DNA of 64,000 nt. It comes from Pseudopithomyces maydicus (taxonomy: Eukaryota > Ascomycota > Dothideomycetes > Pleosporales > Didymosphaeriaceae). Positions 32,397 through 43,878 of the stretch are shown here, in pieces (positions within the stretch are counted from its first letter, which is position 1; each line of letters starts with the position of its first letter). The translations under genes were made by a program, and so were the position numbers. The DNA is taken from assembly GCA_026873275.1 (NCBI GenBank), contig JANTUC010000012.1:702001-766000 (forward strand), in the 5' to 3' direction. The notes beneath the pieces were generated by a model, which worked only from the letters and a program-made list of their open reading frames with translations, was not told where the DNA came from and made no database searches.

Positions 32397-33337
32397 TGTG
32401 TGGGCGGGGTGTGTGCGACGCTGGAGGTTCGGACGGGAGCGCAAGACTGGTGGGTGCTCGGTGGAGTGTGCTGTTAGGGGTGCGGTCAAGCTGGGCGCAT
32501 GCGATGGCCGCGAGGGGAGCGCGAAAAGAACGATGTGGCGACGAGATAGGTGCAACGAGGTCTCGGGCAGCAATGCTACTGCAAAAGCCCAGCTCTTTTC
32601 GAGTCGCCGGTCAAAGTGGAGCGGCTCGGGCTGCAACCGTCACGGTCCAAGCAATGCTGTACAAGTGGTCTGTAGAACGGATGCCCAAAATACAGCGTTT
32701 TGCGCGCAACGATCGCAATGCCGGCTCAAACCTCTGTGATGCGCTTGGCCGCGATATCGATAGTGAGAGGAGCGTGTGGAGGTACGGGAGATGCACGGCG
32801 AAAGGACGAGAACCAGTGGAGCTGGGATGGAGCTCGCGACGACGACGGCGGGAATGATCGACAGGCCACAGACCGCTCTTTTCGGAAACGGGAACCCTGC
32901 AGTCCCAGCCTCCCCGCCAAGCCCCGAAGGATTCATGCATCCATGTCCTGCGTGAACGGCGTGGGGCTGCCAGGCTATTGGCGGGTGTGACGCGATGCTG
33001 AGCGCTGAGGGCGTCGAGAGGTAGTAGGGCAACGCCCTCCTATCCATGGCGGAAGTGGACCTCTCGCTCGTCTCTATCGTGGTAAAGGGTATCTATATTA
33101 GCGAGAAGTGTAAAGCATGAACATTAATTACAAATGCACTATCCAGGTCCCCATCATATTTAACATAGTATCCTACATACATCCCTCTCGCCGTCGACAT
33201 TGTTCGTTTCCAGCGTGCCCTGCTAATGACCTCGAAAATAATAGATGAAACAACCGTGTGGCGCTTTGAACTGCGCAAAGGTGAAAATGCAACTCATACG
33301 CATATGCACATGTGTGAAAGCAATCTACTATGCGTTT
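32397..33337. other. Intergenic, no gene recognised
   Basis: About 0.9 kb between the small membrane protein promoter and the GTS1-like 3' end. Overlapping ORFs of 96-153 codons on both strands at 32396-33047 show no homology. Confidence 0.35.
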
Positions 33338-33803
33338 TCATCGCCTGAAGCTGGAGCTCAACCCTGAAAATGCATCGGGGGAATGCCGCCCACCCATCAA
33401 TCCAGCAAAGTCAACACTCTCGTTACTGACATGCCTAGATCCCTGGACCTGTCGTGGAATTGCGGAAGCTGGCTGTTGCGCTCCTGTCTGGCCCTGCATC
33501 GCGGCAAATGGGTTCATCTGGCCGGCCGTTTGGCCGGCTGGCGATGGCGCTGCGGCCTGGGCTGGCGGTTGTTGCGGCTGTTGCTGTGGCTGTTGGGGGG
33601 CAAGTTGTGGTTGGTTGTAGAGCGCAAGAATAGAGTTTTTATCAAAAGCGCCTTGTGGCTGCTGAGTGTAGCCGAATTGTGAATAGTCCGGCTGCTGCTG
33701 GAAAGTATTGGGTGCCTGCGAGTTGGGCACTGGGTTATGCTGTTGCGGAATTGCAAAAGGATTGCCCGTTTGTTGTGGCTGCATTGGTGGCTGCTGTTGA
33801 TAT

Positions 33804-33835
<32 letters not shown>

Positions 33836-35442
33836 AGCGGGTATCTGACCAAAAGGGTTGGAATTGAAAGTGTTTGAGGGTGTGAACATCTGACTACGAG
33901 TAGATTTCAGGAATGGATTACCAGGACTGCTAGGGGAGGACATAGATTGATATTGAGCTTGAGGCTGTGGTGATGATTGCTGATAAAACGCTCCATACTG
34001 GGGTGGCATTTGTGGCATCGGAGGGGGCGTGAAAGATTGTTGGAAGGGATTGCTCTGGGCAAATGGCGGATTGGGCTGCTGCACGTAACTGCCCGTCCTG
34101 TTAGGGAATAATGGTTGCGGAGGCTGCTGTAGTTGCTGTGAGGACAACTGCAACCCTTGAAAGGACTGTTCGAGGGACTGTTGTTGCGGTTGTGGCTGCC
34201 CAAAAGGATTCGACTGTGCGAAATTTTGTGATTGTTGGTATACCTGTTGCTGGGGCTGACCACCCTGTTGTGGTGAAAGGAACTGGTTGAAAGGATTGGT
34301 AGGGGATGTTGGCTGTGTCATTGAGCCTCCATACGGAAGTTGCTGAGTTTGGATAGGCGCTGCGTGGGGGTGATGCTGCGGCAAAGGCGCCACAACGTCC
34401 AGAGCATCGAACGGATTCATTGATGCTGCATTTGTCGCAGGCACAGTCTGAGCCTTGCCGAGCATGAGCCCATTGACGTCGAGCTTGTCCGGCGGCGTTG
34501 GAGTGCTTCCTCGCGATCTGCCCGGGTTCTGTTCCCCCAGCCTTATCAAAGCTTCCACGGCCTTGTCAAGATTTCCATTGAGCCCCTTCAGCACGGTTGA
34601 ATTGCGTTTCTCATCCGGAAATCCCATATCTCGCAGTGTTGCCAGCTTCGATTCGAGTCCATCGCCCGTAACGCTGGAGCCGAAGACCCTCGATGGCTTG
34701 TTCACCCTGGGTGGGGAGGCATCGTGAGCTCCGAATTGGCTAAGACCAGGAGATATGGGAGGCGTCATGCTCTGGGGCTGCGTGGACGCCTTTCGTAGTC
34801 CGAAACCGAGCCCTTTAGTCGGTTTCGGGGGCAATGGAGGGGGCCTGTCTTCGACCGAGCTGGAGCTGCCTGTGTTTGATCGCGTGCCCGGCCGTGAGTC
34901 GACCATGTACAATCGCTGTTCGTACTTCTGCCTGATATATCTCTCCATTGCGCCGTCTACCTCGTCGATGTCGATGGGGATCTGGGGCTTCACGTTGCGG
35001 GGGTTGTACGCCTTGTTGGACTCGATGTTGCCTATGCGCTTCATGTTCTGCACGAGATTAGCAGGTGCGATGGTGGATCGAGGCAGGCGCGTGTACGTCG
35101 ACTTGGGCCGCGTCCCACTTGTCCATGCTCAGCGATTTGACTTTCGAAATGTGGGTGCCCAACTTGCGGTGCAGGGCTGCACAGCGCATGCACAGGAAGA
35201 TGCCGACCTAGATCGTGTTAGCCAGTGTCCGTGGGGAGAGCGACTGCCCAATTCACGTACACTCCAGCTTGCCCATCCTATGCATTGTCAGTCGGTTGAT
35301 GTGAAAGCGGGGAGCTGCACCACGCACCTGGGTTGCGGGCGCCACAGTCAGCGCACACGCTGTTTCCGGGCACGTTCTTGATGAGGTCCTGCAGTGCCCG
35401 CTCGTTGCGCGCCTGCTGGCGCTTGTTCAGTACGGAGGCCAT
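33338..35442 (-). CDS. GTS1: Gts1-type ArfGAP with UBA domain and Gln-rich tail
   Basis: ArfGAPs stimulate GTP hydrolysis on Arf in vesicle traffic. The order ArfGAP-UBA-polyQ matches yeast Gts1. Exons from ATG 35442 are 35328-35442, 35261-35277 (17 nt), 35097-35207 and 33338-35047, giving 650 residues. The zinc finger is C30-X2-C33-X16-C50-X2-C53, with the arginine of ALHRKLGTHIS at about 58. The finger is split by two introns around the 17-nt exon. After NMKRIGNIESNKAYNP comes a Pro-rich linker (RPPPLPPKP). The UBA domain is at about 212-252 (LESKLATLRDMGFPDEKRNS). The last 330 residues are Gln/Pro/Asn-rich with repeated NPF motifs (for example GNPF, SNPFGQ, TNPFNQF), suggesting EH-domain binding and endocytosis. 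Confidence 0.92.
33807..33837 (-). repeat. CAG trinucleotide run (polyQ) in the ArfGAP gene
   Basis: About ten consecutive CTG units on the plus strand read as CAG on the coding strand. They extend an already Gln-rich tract and are likely to be length-polymorphic. Confidence 0.85.
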
Positions 35443-38400
35443 GTTGCGGTGTTGTCGAGGTGCGGCACACCCGACCTAAGATGGAAAGGGCGGAAAGGAA
35501 AGCGGAAACGAGGGCAGGTGCGAATGCAAAGAGAAGAAGACGTGACGAAGGGGGAATGCGCGCCTATGCAAGAGCGCAACAGCCGAGTCTATCGGCGGCG
35601 GATGGGAGCATTCATGCTGGGAGTGGGTTGGGGTCCTCTATTGAAAAGGGTGCTGAACGCATCGGCCTAACGCAGTTGGATGATCTCCGGGGGCTAGCCC
35701 TAGAACACGTGGAAACCCTGGCAAACGTAGTCCAGCTCCACGGCACAAATAGACTACGGTGATACATTCACTGTGTCGACTACCTTTCCTTAGCGTACTT
35801 TGGTTGGATATCTTGGATGCATACACGCCATGCTGAAGCTACACACGCCACGCACTGGACTACCACTCCTCTGCCCACCGGACGACGAAGCCGACTACCC
35901 TATGTTATCCCACAGGAAATCCGATAGCCTGTGGGAACTGTGCCTCACGAACTTATCCAGTTATCTGCCCCAGGTCCGCCTATCGCCCACCTTACCCCGT
36001 ATCCCACAATATCCAATCGTGACATCTCGAACATATCAGTCCATCACCAGATAGGCCACACACCCACGAAGCAAGAGCCAGTGACCTTGGCAAGCGTGTG
36101 TTTCGTGATCATGCTGATAGAACAACGCCTCTGTGGCGCTGAGCTATGCAAGTCACCCTTAAGCGTATAACGCCATCGTGACCGCTCTTGCATGGCCGTG
36201 TTGGAGCATCCATCTGCAAATTCACCTTTCCTGATTTTCGGGACCAGGAAGGATGATCCCATCAGGTCAGAATTATTTTTACAGGTGAAGGCGAATACTG
36301 CAATTGTTCTGAATTCAGTATGAGATGAGTCCTACACTCGTCCACAACATCCTTCAATGGCATGATGAATGAAGTCCTGCAAGCAGGCCTGCTTTCATGT
36401 GCTCACGTAATTCGAGACCGCAGGATTACCACGGTAATCCGGGTGGTTGCCGACACGGAGCCGGCATGTCAAGTCCGTATCACGGGCGCAAAGACATTCC
36501 CTGAACGTCGAAACCGACCTCAAGGGGGCAGTTCCTAGCAGACGAGTCTCAATCGATGGTTGTCAAATTACTTAGATGAAGGTGCATTTGCTGGGCAGTT
36601 TCGTGATGTGGAGGTGGTTGCATGCGCTCTCTTCAGATGAAAGGGGTGTGTCACAGGGCTCGCCGCCAGGAAGACGAAATGTCTGGAATGCAGGTACACC
36701 TCGACGCTACAGAGAATAAGTGTCGAAGCCTAAATATGCCAGATGGTTCACTCTAGTACGGCAATATGACTGACCATCCTATCGACGAGCAATGGCAGTT
36801 GATTATCCGTTCCTTTGTTTATGAAATGTGTGTAGAGAAGAAAGCGAAGCCCCGAGCGCTGCAAAGTTTTAGGGAGCCGTGGAGAAACCGTCGGGCCGAT
36901 ATGCTTGGCGCGCCTCACTAAGTCGACTTTTTTTCACGGCAGAAGCGCTTCCTCCTTTACGCACACCTCGCGCAACTTCAAGCTTACCTTGGAGCCTTCC
37001 TGGCCCGACATGATTAGTGTTTCGTCATGATGGCCAGGAAGCTCGATGCTTGCGCTCGTGTTGCAACCCCACGTTTGCCTGCTTCGCGGTTCAGTTTTCC
37101 ATGGCCTCGGAGCAACATATTTATCGCAGTGGGAGAGTGAAAATGGTTTTTAGCAGGACCGTGTCTTCTCCACCCCATTCATTGCCATTCGCACGGATGC
37201 GTGGGACTAAAAAAGGACATACATCTCTTCTTATACGCCTCAATTGTGATGTTGAATGTTTCTCTGAAATCGGGATGCAACCCTACGCCATCTTAAATGG
37301 TGGTCAGACAGCCTGGATCACGGCCCTTATCCCGACGGACGTTTGAGGCTATCGAGGGAAGGATTGCAGCAAAGCCTCCGCGGGTGCTCTGTCTCGGTTC
37401 GGAAGACATGTGGCTCGGCAATCCTGAGCTATGGCTGATGTCAAGTGCATCCGCGATGCGGCGTGGGCTTCAAAAGCCCTACCGGACGTTACCTCGTAGC
37501 CCATTTTAATACACGCGATGGCCTATCAACTGTAAATATAACAGAACAAGGTGCTTATGTCTCCGCTTCACTTGGCAGTATACACATTTCTAGCCGCACT
37601 TTATCGGTTTAGAGTGCTGATATCGATGGAAATTGAGGATCAGGATTCAGAAAACGGTGGCTGTGCTTCGCGATGGTTTCCTTCTGGAAGCCACGCCACC
37701 CTCCTGAAATGGGTCATGGTTCTGTGAGTACAATGTGGCCGTTGCTCAGCCCCCTGCAACCTCATCTGGCTCCGGGGTTAATCTCAGGGCGTAACTCCAT
37801 CAACCCCGTATGCAACTCTAACGGTCCGCCGCTGCAATGATTAGCGAGGACACAGACGAAAACCATTCGACGCAGGGAAAAGAAGCAGGCTGGGGCCTTG
37901 TATAGTGACTTGGCGGCGCTTGCGGGGGATAGATCACCCGAGCTTACGGAGGATCATCCGTTAAGTCAATTTTCTCAACGATCTCTCTTCACTTAAGCAC
38001 GTAAATCTTCACGGTCGAGATAGTATAGGACATGCAACATGAAGTCTTCGAAAATTGATGCTCGTAAACGTCAAGATTCCCATTACGAAAACAATGACAT
38101 TGAACATACCGTGAGCTTACAAATGTTGCCGTTGAGTCACATCTTCGAGGAGCGGAAGAAGAAGCACAACAATCGATTTCCTTACAAAATGCTAATGTTC
38201 CTTCCACTCAGACAACACCCTATCGTGCGGTTTACAAGCATAGCAAAGGTCCGTGTTCCCCCTACTCAGACCCTGTATCTTAGTAGATGATGTGTGTTGA
38301 CTTAGCAGGTCGGTTATACTTGACTGAACTAGTCTATAGGCATATCTTGGTAGGATTCAAACAACAGTGCGTGTCCAAGCTGGACAGGGCGAGGAAGGCG

Positions 38401-41176
38401 TAGGGCATGGAAGGATCAAAGGATCTATTTGCGGCAACGGCCCGCTTTGAGTCATTCCACGACGAGCAAAGATGAGGACGGACTTTGGTTTGGTACCAGT
38501 CTCGCCATTTCTATGATGTTGAGGGTGCTTCTTATATCAGAGGCGAGGTTTTCTGCCTGAGATGCACTTGGAAACACGCTATTGACGTAGATCACTAGTT
38601 TATGGCCCCATGAACAACGTTCTTGATTGGACTGCGAGGCCATCATCATGAGATTTGGTCATTAGATCCAGGGCAACCAGGCGAGACGTTGTAGACGGCG
38701 AGCTCGTAATTATACATGACCGAAGAACGACAAACGTATGGTTTTGTCACACGACCACGGAAGTCGTGGTTGCATTTATCCAGGAGAAGCTATTCCTCAA
38801 TGAGTGCTATAGCCTGTCCTAGTTCAGTTTGGTTGGATGAGCTGCAAGAGGTGCCTTTGACTTTCATACCGTTTCAATTCCGAAACAGGTACTACGAGAG
38901 TTTGGGGGCGGATCCGTTATGCCCAGCTATGTGCCTAACAAATAAGGAAAGGGGAAAGCAGGAGGGAGGGTGTACCATCGTTACTCGGCCGAGCAAACTT
39001 TAGCAGACTAGACAGGCTAATTGACAGTAGCTAGCGAAACTACATTTTAGTTGAGGAATTCCTCGTTGCAGACGATTCCTGCACGTACGAGAGACCCGGA
39101 GAGAGCAACTAGTCAGGAAGGTAGTGCGCTGCTCTCTGCTGCGAGTCAGAAAACGAATGATACTTCATGCGCATATCGCTAATCTTTTCTGATGTGGTAT
39201 GGCCGGACGTTTCTCGTACAGAAAGTTTTGCATCTGCGTATCCGTTCAATTTCCATGTTGACAAGGGTTTCAGTCATCTATTTTTCAGGTGTCGTCACAC
39301 ACACACACACACGCATGGTGGAGGTCCCCAGACGAAGGCGGTGTGGCCCCGCGGAAGGTAAGGCAGACTCGTAATTGAGCTTCCATGACAACTTGGCATT
39401 CTTTCCGTTTGCTACTGCCATCCTGCCGCTCGATGATGCAAAGTATCGTGAAGAAGTTGTCGGTGTACTTGCATGTTCTTGTGGTTTAGTGTGACTGCGA
39501 AGCCACAGCCACACAGCTTCCGGCCAATCATAGATGCATTCTCCTGCCACTAACATGCATCGTTCCCAAACGTCACCGCTTTCACGACCGCATCACACCT
39601 CTATGCCGGCGCACTCCCAAAGACTTGCAAGATAGCTCACCGTGTCGAACTACCATTTTAGCACGCCATTTCAGCCGTTAGGGTGCCCCCACAAGGTCGC
39701 ATTCTCGGTGTAAGCCACTTCGCCTCGCTTCTCGGACGGTCTTGACTACCCAGCCCAAGACCAGTCCGACACTAACAGACCGTGCTGGCAGTCTGGAGCA
39801 CGGTTGAAGCGCAGTCATGGCTCCGAGCTTGGAGGTTCCACTGTATAGGACCCATGCACCCCGATGCCAAATGCTCCTTTGGCCATATCCATGACACGAG
39901 ATTGCGGGATGGTCATGTTGCCCGGAGGCTGAAGCACAGCCACTTCTCGATTTAGGTCGTGAGAATAACGTACGCCGCAACACACTATTGCATACCACCT
40001 CCGGTCCAGGCCAATCACGCAAAATATCCGACTGCGCTTTGGGGTTTCCACTCAACCTTTGCAGGTAAAAAGCAGTGCAGCGGATGCTCCGAGCGCATCC
40101 TGAACCTGCCGTCATCAAAGTCAAGTACCTGCATATCGGTACCGTTGGGCTGGGGAGCTATGTCGGGCTGGCCGCATGTTCATGTCCCTGTTAAACGCCC
40201 TTTTCTCAGCCGCGAGCGTCATATGACTGGAAACATGAGGCAGCAGAGCCATGGGTGTGCATTCCAATTGTGCAACAATAGACAGCCCCGGAAGCTGCAC
40301 ATACTGATGAGCGACTATCTCGTACACTATTCCATGCTCGGTGGCTCCAGAAGCGAACGGGAGCTCCGCCGGGCTTAGAAGGATTAAAGCGTTTTTGTTC
40401 CTCTTAGGGCTCCGGACGGTGAATTTAGTCCTATAGAACGCCATGGCCGCTGGCTTCACGGGAGAGCCGAGCTAACCCGCCCGTTCCCCACGCCATGTGC
40501 GTCGACTGTTCCAACTCTTTCTAGACCAGGGTTGACGGTAGTCGGCGTCGATGCCTAAATTTCCGGCACTCTTGAAGGCATCTATCTTTAAGCCCTGGTC
40601 CACTTACCTGGATTGCTATCACACTCGCCAATCAGGCGGCTCGTGTCGCGGACAGCCTCAAATCGAATGCCTTTTGGGTCAAGGGTGTCAATCATCCATC
40701 GTCTATCCCCGATCCACGGAAATCTGCCGTCATCCACTCAGACGATTCGCTTAGACCCTGGCCCTAATGTTGTAAGTGTGTGAGTACATATGGAGTATTC
40801 TGACGTAGAGTCACCCTTCATCCATCAAGTCGTTCGTTCCTTCTGCCTATCTTTCGGATTTACTTACACCCTTTACAAGTCATTGATTCAGTTACCTGGC
40901 AGGCATCTTACTCCGCCGCCTGAGCGTTTACTATCTTGCTCCGACTACTCTGCCTCAAGTTTCATTGAGTGTCTCAGTCACAAGTCTACACCTGGACAGG
41001 AGCCAGATCCATCACATTCCCATGAGGCAGCAGTGAGCAGGTTTTTAACTATATATCATCAGTCGAGGCTCCCAACTTCAATGCAGACTATTTCAATTCA
41101 CTCACCAACTTTCTACATCGCCAAGCATCAATACACTTCATATCCACTAAACACACTCCAAAGAACCATCCGGGCA
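35443..41176. other. 5.7-kb region without a recognisable gene
   Basis: No ORF exceeds about 150 codons on either strand and none resembles a known family or joins into one through plausible introns. Composition is near balanced rather than extremely AT-rich, so classic heavy RIP is not obvious. A short CA dinucleotide run is at 39297-39313. I see no terminal repeats, tRNA or transposase motif. The right end includes the bZIP promoter and 5' UTR. Confidence 0.4.
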
Positions 41177-41644
41177 ATGTCACAAAACCAATCACAACGC
41201 AATCAATCCACAATGTCTTCAAGAGGGGTATCGTCAGCGTCAGGAAGGGACCAGTCTTCATCAAAGTCTGATGAATGGTCCGAGGTCAAAGACCCAAATG
41301 AGCGCAGGAAGATCCAGAACAAGCTTGCTCAAAGGCGGTTCCGTAAGCGTGATCGATGCCCTACATGTAATGCCACTGACATATTTGCAGGAGACAAAGT
41401 TAGAGAGCAGAAGGAGGAAGCAGAGCGTGAGGTAGAGAATCAGCGCCGGGCAGCTAGCTCATACACCTCTCCAGACCCATACAATATCGATCAGCGCCGA
41501 GACCTTTCGGGGCTCCCCTGGGGTGGCATCTCCATGAGACATATCGTAGAGACGGGACGGAACAGAGAGGAGAAATCACAGAGGAGCTCCCGTGAGAGCT
41601 CAGTGTATGCGGCGGCGTCGCATACGGGCGGCAGCAGCAGGTGA
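41177..41644 (+). CDS. Short bZIP-type transcription factor (NxxAQxxFR basic region)
   Basis: A small putative regulator of about 138 residues. Exon 1 is 41177-41342 and exon 2 is 41391-41644. After a Ser/Gln-rich start (MSQNQSQRNQSTMSSRG) comes EWSEVKDPNERRKIQNKLAQ, RRFRDKVREQKEEAE. The NKLAQRRFR signature is the fungal AP-1-like basic region. The following helix has no regular leucine heptads, so dimerisation by a normal zipper is doubtful. The tail has GLPWGGISMRHIVETG and ends AAASHTGGSSR. An intron-retention reading adds a Cys-containing loop and is rejected. A further splice at 41641-41712 would replace the stop by 30 more residues ending at 41803. The reading frame is open back to 40790 but that part looks like 5' UTR. 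Confidence 0.75.
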   Translation: MSQNQSQRNQSTMSSRGVSSASGRDQSSSKSDEWSEVKDPNERRKIQNKLAQRRFRKRDRCPTCNATDIFAGDKVREQKEEAEREVENQRRAASSYTSPDPYNIDQRRDLSGLPWGGISMRHIVETGRNREEKSQRSSRESSVYAAASHTGGSSR

Positions 41645-43878
41645 GATGGCCCACGAGTGAGTTGTCAGCCTCCCCTGTTCCAACCTGTGCAACGTAACTC
41701 ACGCATTTACAGAGTCGGCTTGCGTCTCACCGATCAATTTGCACGAGGCTATCCAGCATGGCGATATTTTCGTTATCGACGTGGCGGCTGGGGGTCAGGA
41801 TGACATACCGATCGTGGTTTTGTCTGAGTTGGCACACCTGGGTTGGAGTATGGCTTTGGCAATCTTACACACATATGGGGTCTGGGTTTGCAGTGCGAAT
41901 TCGACTTTTCACGCTGTCATGACTATGGCGGTCTCCTTGGGATAGAGAGGAGTGGGGAGCAGGGCTGCTGAGCAGCTGATGCGTGGGCGTTTTTCGTTGA
42001 GCTTTTTTCCTTTTTTTTTTTTCTGTTTTGTTTGTCTTCCTGCTGTCTTGTCCTTTTGATATCCTACCAACCTGCCTTAGCATAGTATAGTTGCCCTGTT
42101 ACTGTAACCATTTCCTCCGATATAGGACGTCCAACTCCGCAATTCTGCCCTGGCCAGCCAAGCTCCACATGGTGCACCGAACCGTCTTTTTTTATTTTTA
42201 GATAGCGTCCTTGGGGAAGACATGGAGAAGTCGAGAGAGCCTGAGCGCTTGCGGATGTGCGCCACATTGCGACCTACGGCACCGCGATCAACAGCAAAGG
42301 GACTTGGTCCCTTCGGGCCGACCTGGCGTATACTGCGGATCGCGTCAGAGGCCCGGTGTTGATAAGAGGTACGCGCCGCACAAGCCTCCACCAAGGCTGC
42401 ATATGTTTTCTGTATTATCGCCAGGGCTCGGAGCGTGATTGGCTGCATTTTCTTCGATTTTCTGTAACGTGGAGCTGCGAGTGGCTCAGCTGCTTCTGAA
42501 ACCCACCAGCGATCTCCAGAGGCCAAACCTGTGCCACTTTCTCTCCGAGTGCTGCTCGAGTTGAGTTTGCTTGCTCCATTGTAGACGCCCGTCGTGCTCG
42601 TTCTCCACAGGGACGGCCCTTCAAGGCGTAATCCAGATGACGGCGAGCCGTCGTGCGCGGGAGAGTCCACGCTCAGAAGCTTAGCTGTGGGACTGGAGAT
42701 CCAGTGCGCCTCGCTGCATACTGTGGACTGGCCGGGGGTCGCAAATCGATTGGTGATTGCGAGGTCGAAACGTGAAGGGCGAGGCTGAGCGCACAGCCCA
42801 CATGTGGCTAGAGTCCCGCTCGCTTGCCTCGCCAGAAACCATCTCACGCACCTCAACCTCCGCCGTCACACTTCACCCTACAACTCCACCATAGAAGCGC
42901 TTCGCTGCCGGCCCCTCCTTCCAGAACACCGGAACTGTGGCTTGTCCAGAGGCTTTCAAGAGCGCGGAAGCAGCGAGGGCACAGTCTTGCCGCGCTTCGG
43001 CGACTGTGGATGCCTGGTGGGTGCCTGCTTGCGTCCCTGGTACCGTCCCGTAGAGGCCTCGAGAGGAGGTTCGCAGCCCAGCACCATCCGGGCCCAACGG
43101 TCGGCAGCTGTCATCCGGCGAATGGCAGCTCCGGAAAGAGTAGGCTTCAGCAACTCCCGGGAGCTTGACGTCTGACCCTGGGGCGAACCGCGCTGCTCCG
43201 TCCTCATCAGCTCTATATCAGCACGCCCCGGCGGCCTGTCCCGCACTATCAATTGGCGGCACAGCAAGCCCGTATCTGCAGATATGAGGAGCATACCATC
43301 ATCTGTTGACGTCAATTCCTCTTAGCCACAGGGCGTACTCTTTCGCCTTAGCCGCGACTGCTGGGTACTAGCCCCCTCGAGGCAGTTTATTGGTGAATCA
43401 CACTAACGACAACTGGGATAAACATGCTCTGCCCGGGGTACGGATATCTGAATTGACATCCATGTTCCGGGCGTAGCGATGAAGCTTTGCTCTTTCAGTC
43501 TGAGGCCTCAACCTCATTCGTTCTTGATCAGCCCTGGCGTCAATCGTGCTAATCAGGGTAGCCACTTCAGCCTCGCATCTTCCGCGATATGCAGTGCAAG
43601 TATACTATGGTTCGGTCCACTCCGAACGTTGTCTTGTCTCGGTCATTGGTCTGACCCTGTCTGTTGCCTTGAGCACCTCACTCCAGCGGGCTTCTCCCTT
43701 GCTCGTTGTCTTCAGCTAGTGTCCTTGGTTGTCATCCGCGTGTCACTTGCCGCAGCCTCTGTGGCGTCCGAGGCCAATCTATCAAGCGCCTCAGCGGGAC
43801 TGGAGACTAGTGCAAGACATTGAAGGATCTGTTAGCTTTGCGGCGTGAAACGGTTTGATATATAACTTTGAGTCCAGC
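41645..43878. other. 2.2-kb region between bZIP and SWIM genes
   Basis: Apart from the uncertain ORF at 42077-42856, no gene is recognised. A T-run lies at 42009-42021 and a T/A-run at 42187-42200. Short ORFs at 42804-43315 and 43479-43823 are unsupported. Confidence 0.35.
42077..42856 (-). CDS. Unassigned 259-codon open reading frame
   Basis: A minus-strand ORF of 259 codons in a gene-poor region. It is longer than expected by chance for this composition. The product starts MRCVRWFLARQASGT, is basic and Ser/Arg/Ala-rich, and has no signal peptide, membrane helix or family motif I recognise. It overlaps only unsupported ORFs on the other strand. It could be a lineage-specific gene, a decayed element or chance. 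Confidence 0.2.
   Translation of the reverse strand: MRCVRWFLARQASGTLATCGLCAQPRPSRFDLAITNRFATPGQSTVCSEAHWISSPTAKLLSVDSPAHDGSPSSGLRLEGPSLWRTSTTGVYNGASKLNSSSTRRESGTGLASGDRWWVSEAAEPLAAPRYRKSKKMQPITLRALAIIQKTYAALVEACAARTSYQHRASDAIRSIRQVGPKGPSPFAVDRGAVGRNVAHIRKRSGSLDFSMSSPRTLSKNKKRRFGAPCGAWLARAELRSWTSYIGGNGYSNRATILC

Noticed and set aside
39297..39313. CA dinucleotide run as a telomere or recombination element
   Set aside because: Too short and isolated. An ordinary microsatellite.
41641..41803. Third exon of the bZIP gene
   Set aside because: The junction is in phase and has GT-AG ends, but the simple stop after GGSSR fits what I recall of the family. Kept only as an alternative.
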